From Bolinopsis microptera (Eukaryota > Ctenophora > Tentaculata > Lobata > Bolinopsidae): a stretch of 64,000 nucleotides of DNA. The stretch spans positions 5,723,230-5,787,229 of the forward strand of contig NC_087079.1 of assembly GCF_026151205.1 (NCBI RefSeq). The letters run 5' to 3'. This document shows positions 46,640-64,000 of the stretch, in pieces. The stretch's first letter is position 1. Every line of letters starts with the position of its first letter. A model generated the notes under the pieces. That model was given only the letters and a program-made list of their open reading frames with translations, was not told the origin of the DNA and searched no databases. Made by a program: the position numbers and the translations under genes.

Positions 46640-48802
46640 ATGGTAAGTCAAATTTGTGTTTCATTCAGTTAATTAACTATTAAATTTTCCCCTTATCCAA
46701 ATACTGAGACTTATAATTATATCATTTTGAGTATGCAACTTTTTACAGAGAAAGGTATTGGTTACACTGTGTATGCTGCTTGCAGTTGTTGCAGCTAACG
46801 GTGGGGATGCATCAGACGCAAATGGGCGCATATTCTACGGCGATGACGCAACGGAGGGAGAGTTTCCTTTTATGGTAAGTCGTTTTACCTTGCAAGTCCA
46901 GCATTTAAAAAACAAAATTCTGGCGGATTCAATGGTTCTACACAAATTTTGAGGAGTTTGATTTCTACAAACTTTGCAGGAGCCAGCAATGATCTACATG
47001 GACCTTTTCGTATTTCAAATTTGGCACCCCTTTAATTAACCTTTGTGCAGTGTCAGCTGAACAGGGCATTACATTAACATGAACGCGAGTACAGTAATTA
47101 GTCACTTGTTGCTACAACACAATGCTGTTGCTACAGTTGGTCCTACAACACAATGACAACATAAAAACTGCACATAATATCCAAATATCACATGTTTGAT
47201 TCATTATGTTTAATATGTTTAATTAACTTTCAGGTCCGTCTCCGTTCTAACGGATACACCTGTGGAGGATCTCTGATATCTAAAAAGGTGGTCCTAACGG
47301 CCGCACATTGCGTCGTAATGGGAGGTAATAGGGGAGAGGAGCCATTTGGGCCTCACATGATATATATCGGTGTCGGAGACCACAAATGGAGCAGTTGGGA
47401 CAAGAATGAGCGGTGGATATCCGTTAGCAGGGTCATTGTACATCCAGGCTACGATAACGATGTGCTTTCAAATGACATAGCCCTGTTGGTATTAACAAGA
47501 AGTATTGACGAAGAAGTGCAAAGCACAATTGAGCTGCCACCAACCTCAGGACCCCTTAAAGAAAGCCTCTACGCTGTTGATGCTCCAATAACTCTGATCG
47601 GCTGGGGAGCAGACGAAACAGACCGACTCTCAGAAACCCTGCAGAAGCTGACCTATAATGTAGCGGACCTAGAGGAGTGTAAAGAGTATTACACAACAGG
47701 TGAATTCGAAGGCTTGGAGTGGCCAGGAGGGATCATGTGCACTGGGATTAAAGGTAAGCCCAACACAAAACACGCATGGGGTGGGGACTCAGGCGGACCT
47801 CTGTTCCATACTTTTGAAGGGAAGACCTATGTGCTGGGATTGGTCAGTTTCGGGACCTGGGAGCCTGATCCCGACGCATTTGGTGCCAACACTGATGTGT
47901 CTTATCATGTGGATTGGATCAAAAAAGTCATGTCGAGTATTGACCATGATTCGGAAGAGGAGGAAGATAAGTTCCCATCGGGACACCGTGAAATCACTTT
48001 AAAAGGAGGGCTCAAGGAAAACCAGGGTATTGTGTTTGTAAGCCACAAAGACTTTATAAACCCGTTACCCCGACCAGTTTGCTCTGACGGATTTGGACAC
48101 AATGAAGCAACCATGATCTGCCGAAATCTTGGTTACAAACATGGCAAAGCTATACCCTCCTGGATGTTTGGACTCATAGACTGGGATATGGAGGGCTATG
48201 GGTACACCAACGTTCAATGTCCTCAATATCAAAATGAGGGGGACGACTTCTTCGGAAGCTGTAAGCAGGAATTATATGATCCGAGTAAAGCAAGTATTCT
48301 TCCTTGCTTTACGGGAGACCAAGCTGCTGTTTCTTGTTCAGAAAGTGTTGTTGAAATGCGAGTTGAAATGGTTAAAATTAAGGTAGGGTCGATAAATAAA
48401 GGAAAGGGCCTTAAGATGAACACAAGATGCTCAGCTGTCCTGGAAAAATACGGACAACCAGTCCATGGGCTTGGAAGAATGGCCACTGCATCAATCGTGA
48501 ATATCATGGTAAACGGCACAATTGAAAGAATTGATCGAGGAATGAAATATAAACGCAACAAAGGAGTCTTCCTCGGCACGTTCAAGACCCAGATGTTGGA
48601 GAGAAAAGAAAGTTGTTTAGCATGCGTTGTTTACCTTGACTATGCAGATCTCGGATTTGGGTTTAAGATCGATCAAGAACAGTGTGGATACGAATCTGAA
48701 AAAGCTGAAAAATGGTTGGAAATCTGGGCCGGGAAGAACGATAAGGAAGAGAACTCCGATGATTATGAAAATGACAAGGAAACCCCAAATAATATAAGCT
48801 AG
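46640..48802 (+). CDS. Secreted S1 (trypsin-fold) protease with SRCR domain, paralogue of 39.6 kb gene
   Basis: Exons 46640-46642 (ATG alone, donor GTAAGT), 46749-46874 and 47234-48802 give 565 residues. The signal peptide RKVLVTLCMLLAVVAANG is followed by the activation site GR|IFYG. The triad is His68 (TAAHC), Asp124 (NDIALL) and Ser229 (GDSGGP). As in its paralogue, the residues at chymotrypsin positions 189 and 191 are His and Trp, and the Cys191-Cys220 bridge is missing. A short acidic linker (DSEEEEDK) takes the place of the EDDK array. The SRCR-like domain (~296-413) has KGGLKENQGIVFV, MICRNLGYKHGK and QAAVSC. The last ~150 residues match the paralogue's C-terminal domain (KYKRNKGVF versus KYNRKRGVF) and end in an acidic tail. 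No close AATAAA was found. Family assignment is firm; specificity and partner are unknown. Confidence 0.9.
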
Positions 48803-50200
48803 ATTAGTAATTGCAGACTTCATACTTGTTTTCTGGACTCGGCACTTACGCCTTTAAGATTATTTAGAAAATTTATCACAGTCAATTTTAGAACATACTA
48901 TTACTTACTCATATGATATTATAACAATATGTTGACTTACATGATCATCACTCATCATAGCATTTGTTGGAAAATTTAATTTAGCTTTACTTTCATATGA
49001 TATGTTTGCTTTCTTCCAAAATGAAAACCAATTAATTATGAATTAGCATGTTTATTTATTTTACTGAATCAATAATACTAAATTGATGATATAATACATG
49101 TAGGAGAGCTCAGCACGGTTAAGTTTTTTAAGTGTTACTTACACGTTTCATTCGAATCATTCAGGAGGGATCAAATTCAACAAGTATGATACTGTTGATG
49201 AATTTTACGAAACTTTCAGAGAATCTTAGTTTGAAACATGTTTGTAATTTTTGAAATCTTAGTTTAATTCTGATACGAATTACGTAATTGTTGTTCAAGG
49301 GTTACAAGTGGGCAGCTACTTATGGGCCACCTTGTACAATGTCACTCCCTTTAAGTGCGATTAAGACAATAATCAATAATCAAACGATTGTCGCATAAGC
49401 TCGTTCGTTTGATTATTGCGCTAACGTCACCTTTGGTGTTTTTAGCCACGGAATTACGTTATAAGATCGGGTAACTCGCCATAATTTTATTACCAGTTAA
49501 GTTAAGTTAAGTTGTGGTGTCTCAGATCAAAACGATGCCTCATTGCTAATCTTAATTTTTATTGTAACTATTATAAAGGATCGTTTATTATAACGCGAAC
49601 CAAATTTTGGGTAATTTTATAGTTTAGCCACTTCACACTTACAGTTACACTGTAAGTGTATAACTATAAGCCACTTCACACATTGCTTCAGCTTCTGTGT
49701 ACAAATTATACTAGCATATAAAAATTTTCCGAACTGAGTTCGGCGAACTCCTCCCCTAGGTATGTTAACGATCCTTATATATTAAGACCATTATTGGCTC
49801 CCAAATCTTAATAAACATATTCTTATTAATATCAATGCTTAATTTACTGGGCGGCGCTCAGCCTATCATTCCGCCGAATCTCATTATTTGTGAACATTAT
49901 GGCCTTGGGTCCCCGGGTAATGCTTAATGTTCAATGGTCATGCTTATTTGATCTAATTTTAAGAAGAGGACAATAAAATCCCATATTAATGAGGATATAA
50001 AGTTAATACTTCCCAGTACTACCACAAACTTAGCAATATTAAACTATATATTCTACAGAAAGACACAAAATTTCGACATATATTAATATCGGAAAGAAAA
50101 ATGACCACAGCCTTCATCACGCAGAGTTGTTAATTAACTTCAAATATTGCAGCTATCGAACCGTCGTCATTCTTTTTTTTCTCGTCATCGTTACACCACG
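48803..50200. other. Intergenic; one dispersed-repeat copy and a short hairpin
   Basis: Contains the third copy of the GCGCTCAGCC repeat (49848-49925) and a perfect 13-bp inverted repeat (AATAATCAAACGA, 49375-49387 and 49405-49417). No gene is supported. Confidence 0.5.
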
Positions 50201-50221
50201 TGATTTAAAGTAATACTATAG

Positions 50222-50230
50222 TATAAAAAG
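50222..50230 (+). promoter_or_regulatory. TATA box of the small secreted-peptide gene
   Basis: TATAAAAAG lies ~92 bp before the ATG at 50314. Transcription would start near 50250. A CACGTG motif lies ~25 bp upstream of the TATA box. Confidence 0.65.
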
Positions 50231-50313
50231 CGAGTCACTCAGCAGTTTAATGTTACTTAACTTATATCTTTGTAAGCCTGGATATTAGAGTTCTACTTGA
50301 GAATTTCAGAGAC

Positions 50314-50896
50314 ATGGTTGGTTTCCGTGTTTTATCTGCCCTTATATTGGTCTTTGGATTGGTGGCGACTTCTTACTCAGCTGAGAGGTAAAGTTTGAAA
50401 CTGACGAATTAATTTATTTAAGTAAGAATAATGATATATCATTAGGAATTTAACGATTCGTCCGCTTATTATTACACTAACCAGTAACCACTTACCACAT
50501 GTTACAAAAGTACACAAATCAGTAATTAAATTTAGAACTATTTCTGTTGGATGTTGTAGTGGTGTATGTGTGTGTGTGAAAACGACATAATTGACAATTC
50601 AGTTGTTTTAACAATCTGATAACACCCTCAGTGATATGAACAGTGCAGAAGAACCAAGAATCGCCAACAATGCAGTGGAGCTGGCCATGAGCGATCCGGC
50701 GGGAAACATGAATCAGGACAAAGGTGCATATTCTTTATATGTTAGAAGTCAAATTGTCCGAGATCTAAAATTATACATTATATTAATGATTAAGGGAAGT
50801 GCTTCCCCTTACAATTAAACTTATCCAATCCCAGGTCATCCAAGGAGCCTGTCTGCCAGTCAGAACTGGGGGCTCATGGGCGAGAGGGAGGACTGA
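50314..50896 (+). CDS. Small secreted peptide precursor, function unknown
   Basis: Three exons (50314-50387, 50632-50723, 50835-50896) join with consistent phases into ~75 residues. The N-terminus MVGFRVLSALILVFGLVATSYSAE is a clear signal peptide with cleavage expected near SYS-AE. The mature part is polar and cysteine-free (for example SAEEPRIANNAVELAMS, then NQDKGHPRSLSASQNWGLMG and an ERED end). One R-S and one K-G step could be processing sites, but no dibasic site followed by Gly-amide is obvious, so a classical neuropeptide precursor is not supported. A TATA box upstream and AATAAA at 51113 frame the gene. It is convergent with the phosphatase gene on the other strand. I do not recognise a family. 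Confidence 0.65.
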
Positions 50897-51112
50897 ACAA
50901 TTACCACTTGGGACTGGGATAGCCGTTGACGTCTGTTCCGTGATATCTGCCACTAATTGCAACAACTTGGCATTTTTGTTTTTCACAGCTTTCTAAATTT
51001 TGCTCTAGGAGTTATGTCCGTATAAACAATTATTTGTTTTCTGCATCTTCAAAGAAAACTCGTCATTTTTATTCTTCTCAACAGAAATTCTTATTTAGAA
51101 AACTTGATTCGA

Positions 51113-51118
51113 AATAAA
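51113..51118 (+). terminator. Polyadenylation signal of small peptide gene
   Basis: AATAAA about 215 bp after the stop codon. Confidence 0.5.
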
Positions 51119-52157
51119 AATCAAATACACAGTTGGTTGCATTAAAATTTAATAACATCTTTAAATCCAAAACTAAAATGATGAATCGATGAATTTGGTC
51201 AACTGATAAAAAGTGCGATTGTCATAAGCACCAAAACTCTAAAAGAACGATGATAACTCCGGACAGCTGTAGGTTGCTGGATTATAAGACTTGGTATGTG
51301 ATAATGAAATAGCTCAAATGCCAAGGTAACTGGTAATTCATAGGAAAATGAATCGTTGTTTATTTAATCGCGCGTAGGACACTTTCAACTTGAACGTTAT
51401 ATCAATAAACATATGAAAAGTACATAATTCTGAAAATCTATTCTAAACAATAACAATATGGATTACGAATGTACACCACGTGTGTAACACCACGTGTGTA
51501 ATCATGTATCATATTTACACCCAGATCAAACACACAAAGGTATGTTTTGACGATTATATATTCACATGAGTAGCTAAGCAAACAAATCGAAGCACAAAAA
51601 TTGGATCAAACGTTTATAAAAAAAACAGAGATATGGTATGAAAATCATGAAGTTTAAAGTCATTTCTAGAAATTACTCTACAGATGGGTGCTCGGCAAAT
51701 AAATGTGGAAACACATCATCAACTTGTACTGGTTACATCCGACCACCTTAATACGGGTGGACCATAATTAACTTTATCTTAAAACCGTTATGCGATTCCT
51801 GTTAAAAGCAGATCAACTAGAAATCACATTCAAAACAAGAAATAAAGTTAATCCTGATCCATCCTTAATTACTAACACAACTCATTGTTACACGCTAGTT
51901 TACCATCATTGATTAGTCTACAGCTGTATCGAGTTCTACACTTTCCCGATTTAAAGGCCGCGGCTAAAAGATTTGCCAAATCGTGCCTTATAAAAAGCTA
52001 AAACTGGGGTGATTTTAGCCTCATAACTATAAGGCATCACAACTACGTGATCCGTACAGCCGCGATCAATAGTCCATCTGTTCTTCTCTCAACCACACGA
52101 ACACCCGACCCTAAAACTCTGGGGCTCAATCTGTTTATCAGGATGTCTGGTGATTTT
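51119..52157. other. Gap between convergent genes; probable 3' UTR of the phosphatase
   Basis: On the minus strand an AATAAA (plus TTTATT at about 51358) could end the phosphatase transcript. Nothing else is recognised. Confidence 0.4.
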
Positions 52158-60127
<7,970 letters not shown>

Positions 60128-60299
60128 CTGTAGATATATGAGGGTGAGGTTAATTTTTATCTAGACACTTATTTTACTTCGGTGTATTCCAACAGCCACA
60201 ATGTTACACAAGTGCAACCAGCCAATTACAGGAAGCCGAAGGATCTTTTTGGCCAGTGACGGTTAAGGTAGTGTGTACCATACTTTCTTTGTCCGAGAC

Positions 60300-60507
60300 T
60301 TTGCTGCAATGTGCAGCTCCTCATTTAACCCTCACACCCGATTTCTCGAGTATTCGGCTGAGTAGACCGGGGGGCTGCATAGACCACTCATGATCCTTAG
60401 CTGAACGTCGACGACGCTCACCCCACGACCAGGCAGTCAGTGGGTTTCGAACTCGCAACCTAACGATTGTAAGACAGGCGTTCTAACCAACTGCGCTACC
60501 TGGCCGC
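60300..60507 (-). mobile_element. tRNA-headed SINE
   Basis: On the minus strand the element starts GCGGCCAGGTAGCGCAGTTG, with A box TAGCGCAGTTGG and B box GGTTGCGAGTTCGAAACC. These are the RNA polymerase III promoter elements of a tRNA. The anticodon stem does not pair properly, and a ~130-bp non-tRNA body with ATGCAGCCCCCCGG follows. A body fragment recurs at 1740-1835. It is a SINE rather than a tRNA gene. Confidence 0.8.
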
Positions 60508-60658
60508 TAATGTGTTGAGATTATTATAAAGGAGTTATTTGTACGTGGTATAAAGACATTTCTTTATGTAGGGTAGTGTAGTGGGTAACGTATAGTAAGT
60601 AGTGGGATCAATAAGTTCATAAAACAATCATGATCCTCTTTTAGATAGAGGCGCTGTC

Positions 60659-61150
60659 TTGTCTAGCACTACTGGCCATTGTAAAGAACCAATTCATTCG
60701 GGTCGTATCAAAAAATATATATTAGCGACTGAGACAATTGTAGTTTCAAAACTTCTAAACAATAATTACCACAAAGCAGCTTACGAAGGATTAGATTTGG
60801 ACACTCTGACCCCCAACACTTACGAAGGATTAGATTTGGACACTCTGACCCCCAACACTTACGAAGGATTAGATTTGGACACTCTGACCCCCAACACTTA
60901 CGAAGGATTAGATTTGGACACTCTGACCCCCAACACTTACGAAGGATTAGATTTGGACACTATGACCCCCAACACTTACGAAGGATTAGATTTGGACACT
61001 CTGACCCCGAAGACCCCATCTTTTCCCGCGTATTCCTCCCCCTTCATCTTGGCTTCCATCTCCACTGAACTAATGTACGGACTGAACCATCTTGAGGACA
61101 TGAAGATGTCATTGTCAGCCATACTTGCGACGTGGTTGGCAACTTGTTAA
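60659..61150 (+). CDS. Candidate ORF with six YEGLDLDTLTPNT repeats
   Basis: A 163-codon open frame contains six tandem 13-residue units at 60782-61015 (Y-E-G-L-D-L-D-T-L-T-P-N-T; one unit has Met for Leu). YxxL motifs spaced 9 residues apart fit the ITAM spacing rule (YxxL/I-x6-12-YxxL/I), and YEGL-(N/D)-LD resembles the first half of the CD79A ITAM. The flanks (residues 1-41 and after TLTPKTPSFPAY) show no signal peptide, membrane segment or known domain, and no splice sites clearly define an exon. It could be the cytoplasmic tail exon of a receptor, or only a 39-bp minisatellite whose frame happens to be open. It lies antisense to the 5' part of the phosphatase gene. Confidence 0.3.
   Translation: MSSTTGHCKEPIHSGRIKKYILATETIVVSKLLNNNYHKAAYEGLDLDTLTPNTYEGLDLDTLTPNTYEGLDLDTLTPNTYEGLDLDTLTPNTYEGLDLDTMTPNTYEGLDLDTLTPKTPSFPAYSSPFILASISTELMYGLNHLEDMKMSLSAILATWLATC
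60782..61015 (+). repeat. 39-bp minisatellite, six copies
   Basis: Unit TACGAAGGATTAGATTTGGA plus 19 bp; copies differ at only a few sites. Confidence 0.97.
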
Positions 61151-61980
61151 CGTAGATTCATCATGTCATGGACTAGTAATTGGGAATCTGTTACAATAAG
61201 TGTTAACTGATTAATTAACTGATTAATAAACTAATGGTATAATTAGTTAGATTTATAAGAGGTTCAGCTTCATGATATTGTTTCAATTCATAAATTAATG
61301 TAAACTTGTATTATACTATTATATATTTATTATTTATGCGGATGTTGAACTGAAATAATATCTTTAAAGTTTGAATAATAGCATGGTATACTTTGAAAGT
61401 GTAAACAGTCTTATCAAACAACGTTCAATATCATCTAAATCAATAAATATTTCACATTTCACAGTGTTTTAGTTTTTACTGTCTCGCAAACAAGTTGGAA
61501 AAATTTAGCAATTTATCTAACACAAATATTCCAAATCAAAATAAATCTCAGTACTGTAGTTAAAACATTTATTGTAGACCAATCTCTTGAAAATCATCGA
61601 TACAAGGCCCGAATTCCGAAAAAAACATACTCAACAAGATAGAAACATAAAAATCAAACCCGAATAGCCAAAAAAAACTCCAATGTCACAACCGCACTGT
61701 AAAGAATTTTTCTGGAAAATAAAACCGTAAAACTTGGGAACTGACGGAGATGGTAAAAGCCCCATAAAAAAGACGCGAAGCTGCACAATGATACAAGTGT
61801 TGAGCGACCCATAAAGAACAACCCAGACAGAGCTACCCAAACTTTGACAGACAACTTTAAAACAAATTTTACTAACGTCATTTTTACCAATCACCAGTGA
61901 AACCAGGAACTTATCTTAGAAGCAACAAACGTGATGGGAAACGGGGGAGCATCCAACCAATGCAAATTCCTCCCATTCCG
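61151..61980. other. Intergenic, nothing recognised
   Basis: Two overlapping minus-strand hydrophobic ORFs (61631-61894) have no family features and look fortuitous. Confidence 0.4.
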
Positions 61981-61991
61981 GGGATGTTTTG

Positions 61992-62016
61992 CTGAGAGAG
62001 AGAGAGAGAGAGAGAG
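61992..62016. repeat. (GA)n microsatellite
   Basis: About 12 GA units. Confidence 0.9.
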
Positions 62017-62679
62017 CAAGATAAATAAATAGGATTCCGAACATTACTAGGTCATCCTATAGTGTAACAGGCTGTGTGGATGATACGGGTTACAGTAGTG
62101 ACAACACTAGGATAACTACATCGCGGAGTTAAAATAGTTGTAACATTACCACCACACGGTTTGTTTGTAAGTTGTCTGTCTGTAGCCACTACACTAAACT
62201 ATGCAGCATATTTCTCATTCCTTTCTGAATATTCTGCTGTTAAACTGTTAAAACACGAACCATTTGGCGACAGGTGCTTCGTATAAAGTGACGTATGCAA
62301 ATTAGTGCAAGCCCTTGAAGTGGGTGAGCACAGGTTTGCGAAGAACCGAGGTGTAGTTTAGTGCTGCAGTTGCTGTTGACAAAATTAATGTTATATCTTA
62401 TATATCCTGTTTAATTACTGTCGGTGGAGATGGTGAACCAGTCAGAGTATAACTTAAAAGCTAAAATATTATTTAAAAGTTATCTAGACTTGAACACGTG
62501 ATAATAACAACGTTACAATCATCACTACCAATAAGTAAGCAGTATGAAATTCTACAAGATATCTGAAACTAGAACCGTCAAGTAAAATTAGAAATCAATC
62601 TGCAGAACACATCAAAGAACGCTGAAGCTAAAGAATTTGTAACTAGAGAATTTGTAACTAGAGAATTTGTAACTGCAAC

Positions 62680-62690
62680 TCTCTCTCTCT

Positions 62691-62723
<33 letters not shown>

Positions 62724-62746
62724 GGTCTTGTCAAAGAGAGAGAGAT
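62680..62746. repeat. (CT)n then short (GA)n
   Basis: CT run at 62680-62722 with one AG break, then AGAGAGAGAGA near 62736, so the two can pair. Just upstream, GAGAATTTGTAACTA recurs three times (62630-62672). Confidence 0.9.
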
Positions 62747-62839
62747 GAGTGCCCTAAGTCAGTTGAGGTAACTCGTAACACGACACTTGTATTATTTCGT
62801 AAACTTGCTGTTGAGTATTAGAGTTTATAGTGACACGCT

Positions 62840-62890
62840 AGCGGCTACTGTAGCTAGGTTATGTGATATAACCTAGCTACAGCAGCCGCT
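62840..62890. other. Strong hairpin, 23-bp arms, 5-nt loop
   Basis: AGCGGCTACTGTAGCTAGGT and three more bases pair with 62868-62890 at 22 of 23 positions around the loop GTGAT. It is too short-looped for a typical animal pre-miRNA. It may be a small foldback repeat or an RNA hairpin. Confidence 0.7.
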
Positions 62891-63293
62891 GTTTTTATCT
62901 AGGGTTTATCCTCAGCACTATTGGACTTGACGAGTTATTTTAATAATAACGTTCAAATATTATGTAAAATGTAACATTAAACTAAGATAATACTTCCATG
63001 ATGAATAATCAGAGCGACGATGTTAAAATGTATATAACTTATATTGTGAAACCGGAAGCAAAATACGCAGTATCGTGCCAGGAACCAAGAAAATGGAGCC
63101 AGATTTAATGCGGAATATTAATGGAAAGACTGAAGTTTCCAAACTGTGTGTAGTATTATGTGGGTAGATAAGAACACTTTTCACCCGACACACGCCATTT
63201 CTTGGAAACAGGAAGGTTGTCTAGTTTTTAGGAAACCAAAGTACAATGTAAAATCCGGATTGGAGTATTGTTTATGAGTCGCATGGTTGCAAT

Positions 63294-63466
63294 GTATTCT
63301 TGTGTAAATTTGTATTGATCCCGTTTGATGCGACAAGGAAAAATGCTCTTATCAGATCATGAATACGATGTTGTAACATTGAACCGTTGAGTAAATTCCT
63401 TTGTCTGATAAGAGAATTTTTCCTTGTCGCATCAAACGGGATCAATACAAATTTACACAAGAATAC
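63294..63466. mobile_element. Foldback element with 63-bp arms (62/63 identical)
   Basis: The left arm 63294-63356 begins GTATTCTTGTGTAAATTTGT; the right arm 63404-63466 is its reverse complement apart from one base; the spacer is 47 bp. CAAAGTACAATGT occurs both at about 63237-63249 and right after the right arm (63466-63478), a possible duplicated target if the element includes the 44 bp left of the first arm. The ORF inside is an artefact. Confidence 0.75.
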
Positions 63467-63783
63467 AAAGTACAATGTTCGTTATTATGGAGCCGACTGA
63501 CGGAGTGCGTAATCATTGATTTGAAGGGTAATAATGTCCACGTTTAACAGCGCTTAGCCACGTTTAACAGCACTCAATACAACTGTGCTGCACGTTTTAT
63601 TAGTCGAAAGTACCAGTAACACCCGGAGTACAAGCATTGTGCACTGCTGAGACATTATAGGTGGGGTTATAACAAAACAAAACCATGTTTCCCCTGTAAC
63701 TGGTGACTCTCTTCAAACCAAGCTCATCCCGTTGAGGATAATGCCAGGTATTGTTGAATGAAAATAGTAGTAAATGTTAATAT

Positions 63784-63825
63784 GTACGGGGGGAGGAGGG
63801 GAAGGAGGAGGGGAAGGGGGGGGGT
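63784..63825. repeat. Purine-rich G tract
   Basis: GGGGGGAGGAGGGGAAGGAG followed by a run of G. Low complexity. Confidence 0.85.
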
Positions 63826-64000
63826 AAACCTGGATAATAGTGGAGATGTTCTGTGATCACTTTCTACAGAACAATAATCATCACTTGTACGGTCTTATTT
63901 TCAAAAGATTTAATAAAAAAATAAAAATAAATCCCGCGTAATTAAGCCAGCTAATCTAGGCGGGAAATGCTCTACAACTCATTAAAAAGTGATTTATAAA

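Noticed and set aside
60437-60507. Functional tRNA gene
   Set aside because: The A and B boxes are good but the anticodon stem does not pair and a SINE body follows.
61631-61894. Hydrophobic minus-strand ORFs as a membrane protein
   Set aside because: Two overlapping frames are equally hydrophobic and AT-rich; no start context, splice sites or homology.
63272-63475. 67-codon ORF
   Set aside because: It spans the 63-bp inverted repeat and is a by-product of the foldback.

Overview
This is animal genomic DNA. Its genes are split by GT-AG introns, polyadenylation signals are visible, intergenic DNA is AT-rich, and much of it is transposon or satellite remnant. Filamin and a tandem-SH2 tyrosine phosphatase are metazoan genes. 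The transposon mix (non-LTR, Penelope-like, pogo/jerky-like, tRNA-headed SINE) and compact intron style suggest an invertebrate, perhaps a cnidarian. That placement is inference and cannot be proved from the window.

Layout. 1-6.3 kb: intergenic, with an old ~172-bp tandem repeat, a long (GGGA)n tract and an AT-rich minisatellite. 6.3-33.05 kb, + strand: a filamin gene. It has a candidate promoter and first exon near 6.3-6.54 kb, six exons for the two CH domains (10.6-13.3 kb), one giant 15.4-kb exon (13702-29076) and nine small 3' exons. 33.7-36.9 kb: a graveyard of mobile-element fragments (Penelope GIY-YIG, non-LTR C-terminus, TIR transposon with a transposase remnant, retroelement-associated nuclease-like domain). 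38.45-38.9 kb: a foldback element. 39.57-41.83 kb and 46.64-48.80 kb, + strand: two paralogous secreted trypsin-fold proteases with SRCR domains. Between them lie a 5'-truncated LINE and ~172-bp repeats in both orientations. 50.2-51.1 kb, + strand: a small TATA-driven secreted peptide gene. 52.16-60.13 kb, - strand: an SHP2/corkscrew-type phosphatase, complete at the 3' end but lacking its first coding exon(s). 60.3-64 kb: a SINE, a tandem YEGL-motif ORF and several hairpins.

Most unusual feature. The filamin is predicted at about 5860 residues, against roughly 2500-2700 for the family. About 3300 residues of a Gly-Pro-Asp-Gly-Lys-Pro-Leu repeat are inserted into two of its Ig-like repeats. 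The motif matches the C-C' turn motif of the same protein's filamin repeats, which suggests self-amplification of a loop. The long repeat is read in a shifted frame, entered by one extra base (20044-20046) and left by one missing base (26482-26483). Sequencing error, two compensating mutations and programmed shifting all need to be separated.

Second theme: the phosphatase. Its catalytic P-loop is split by a 4-kb intron filled with a head-to-head inverted 172-bp satellite. About 650 bp beyond its first visible exon, on the other strand, lies a six-copy YEGL (ITAM-like) repeat of the kind tandem-SH2 proteins bind. Any functional link is speculative.
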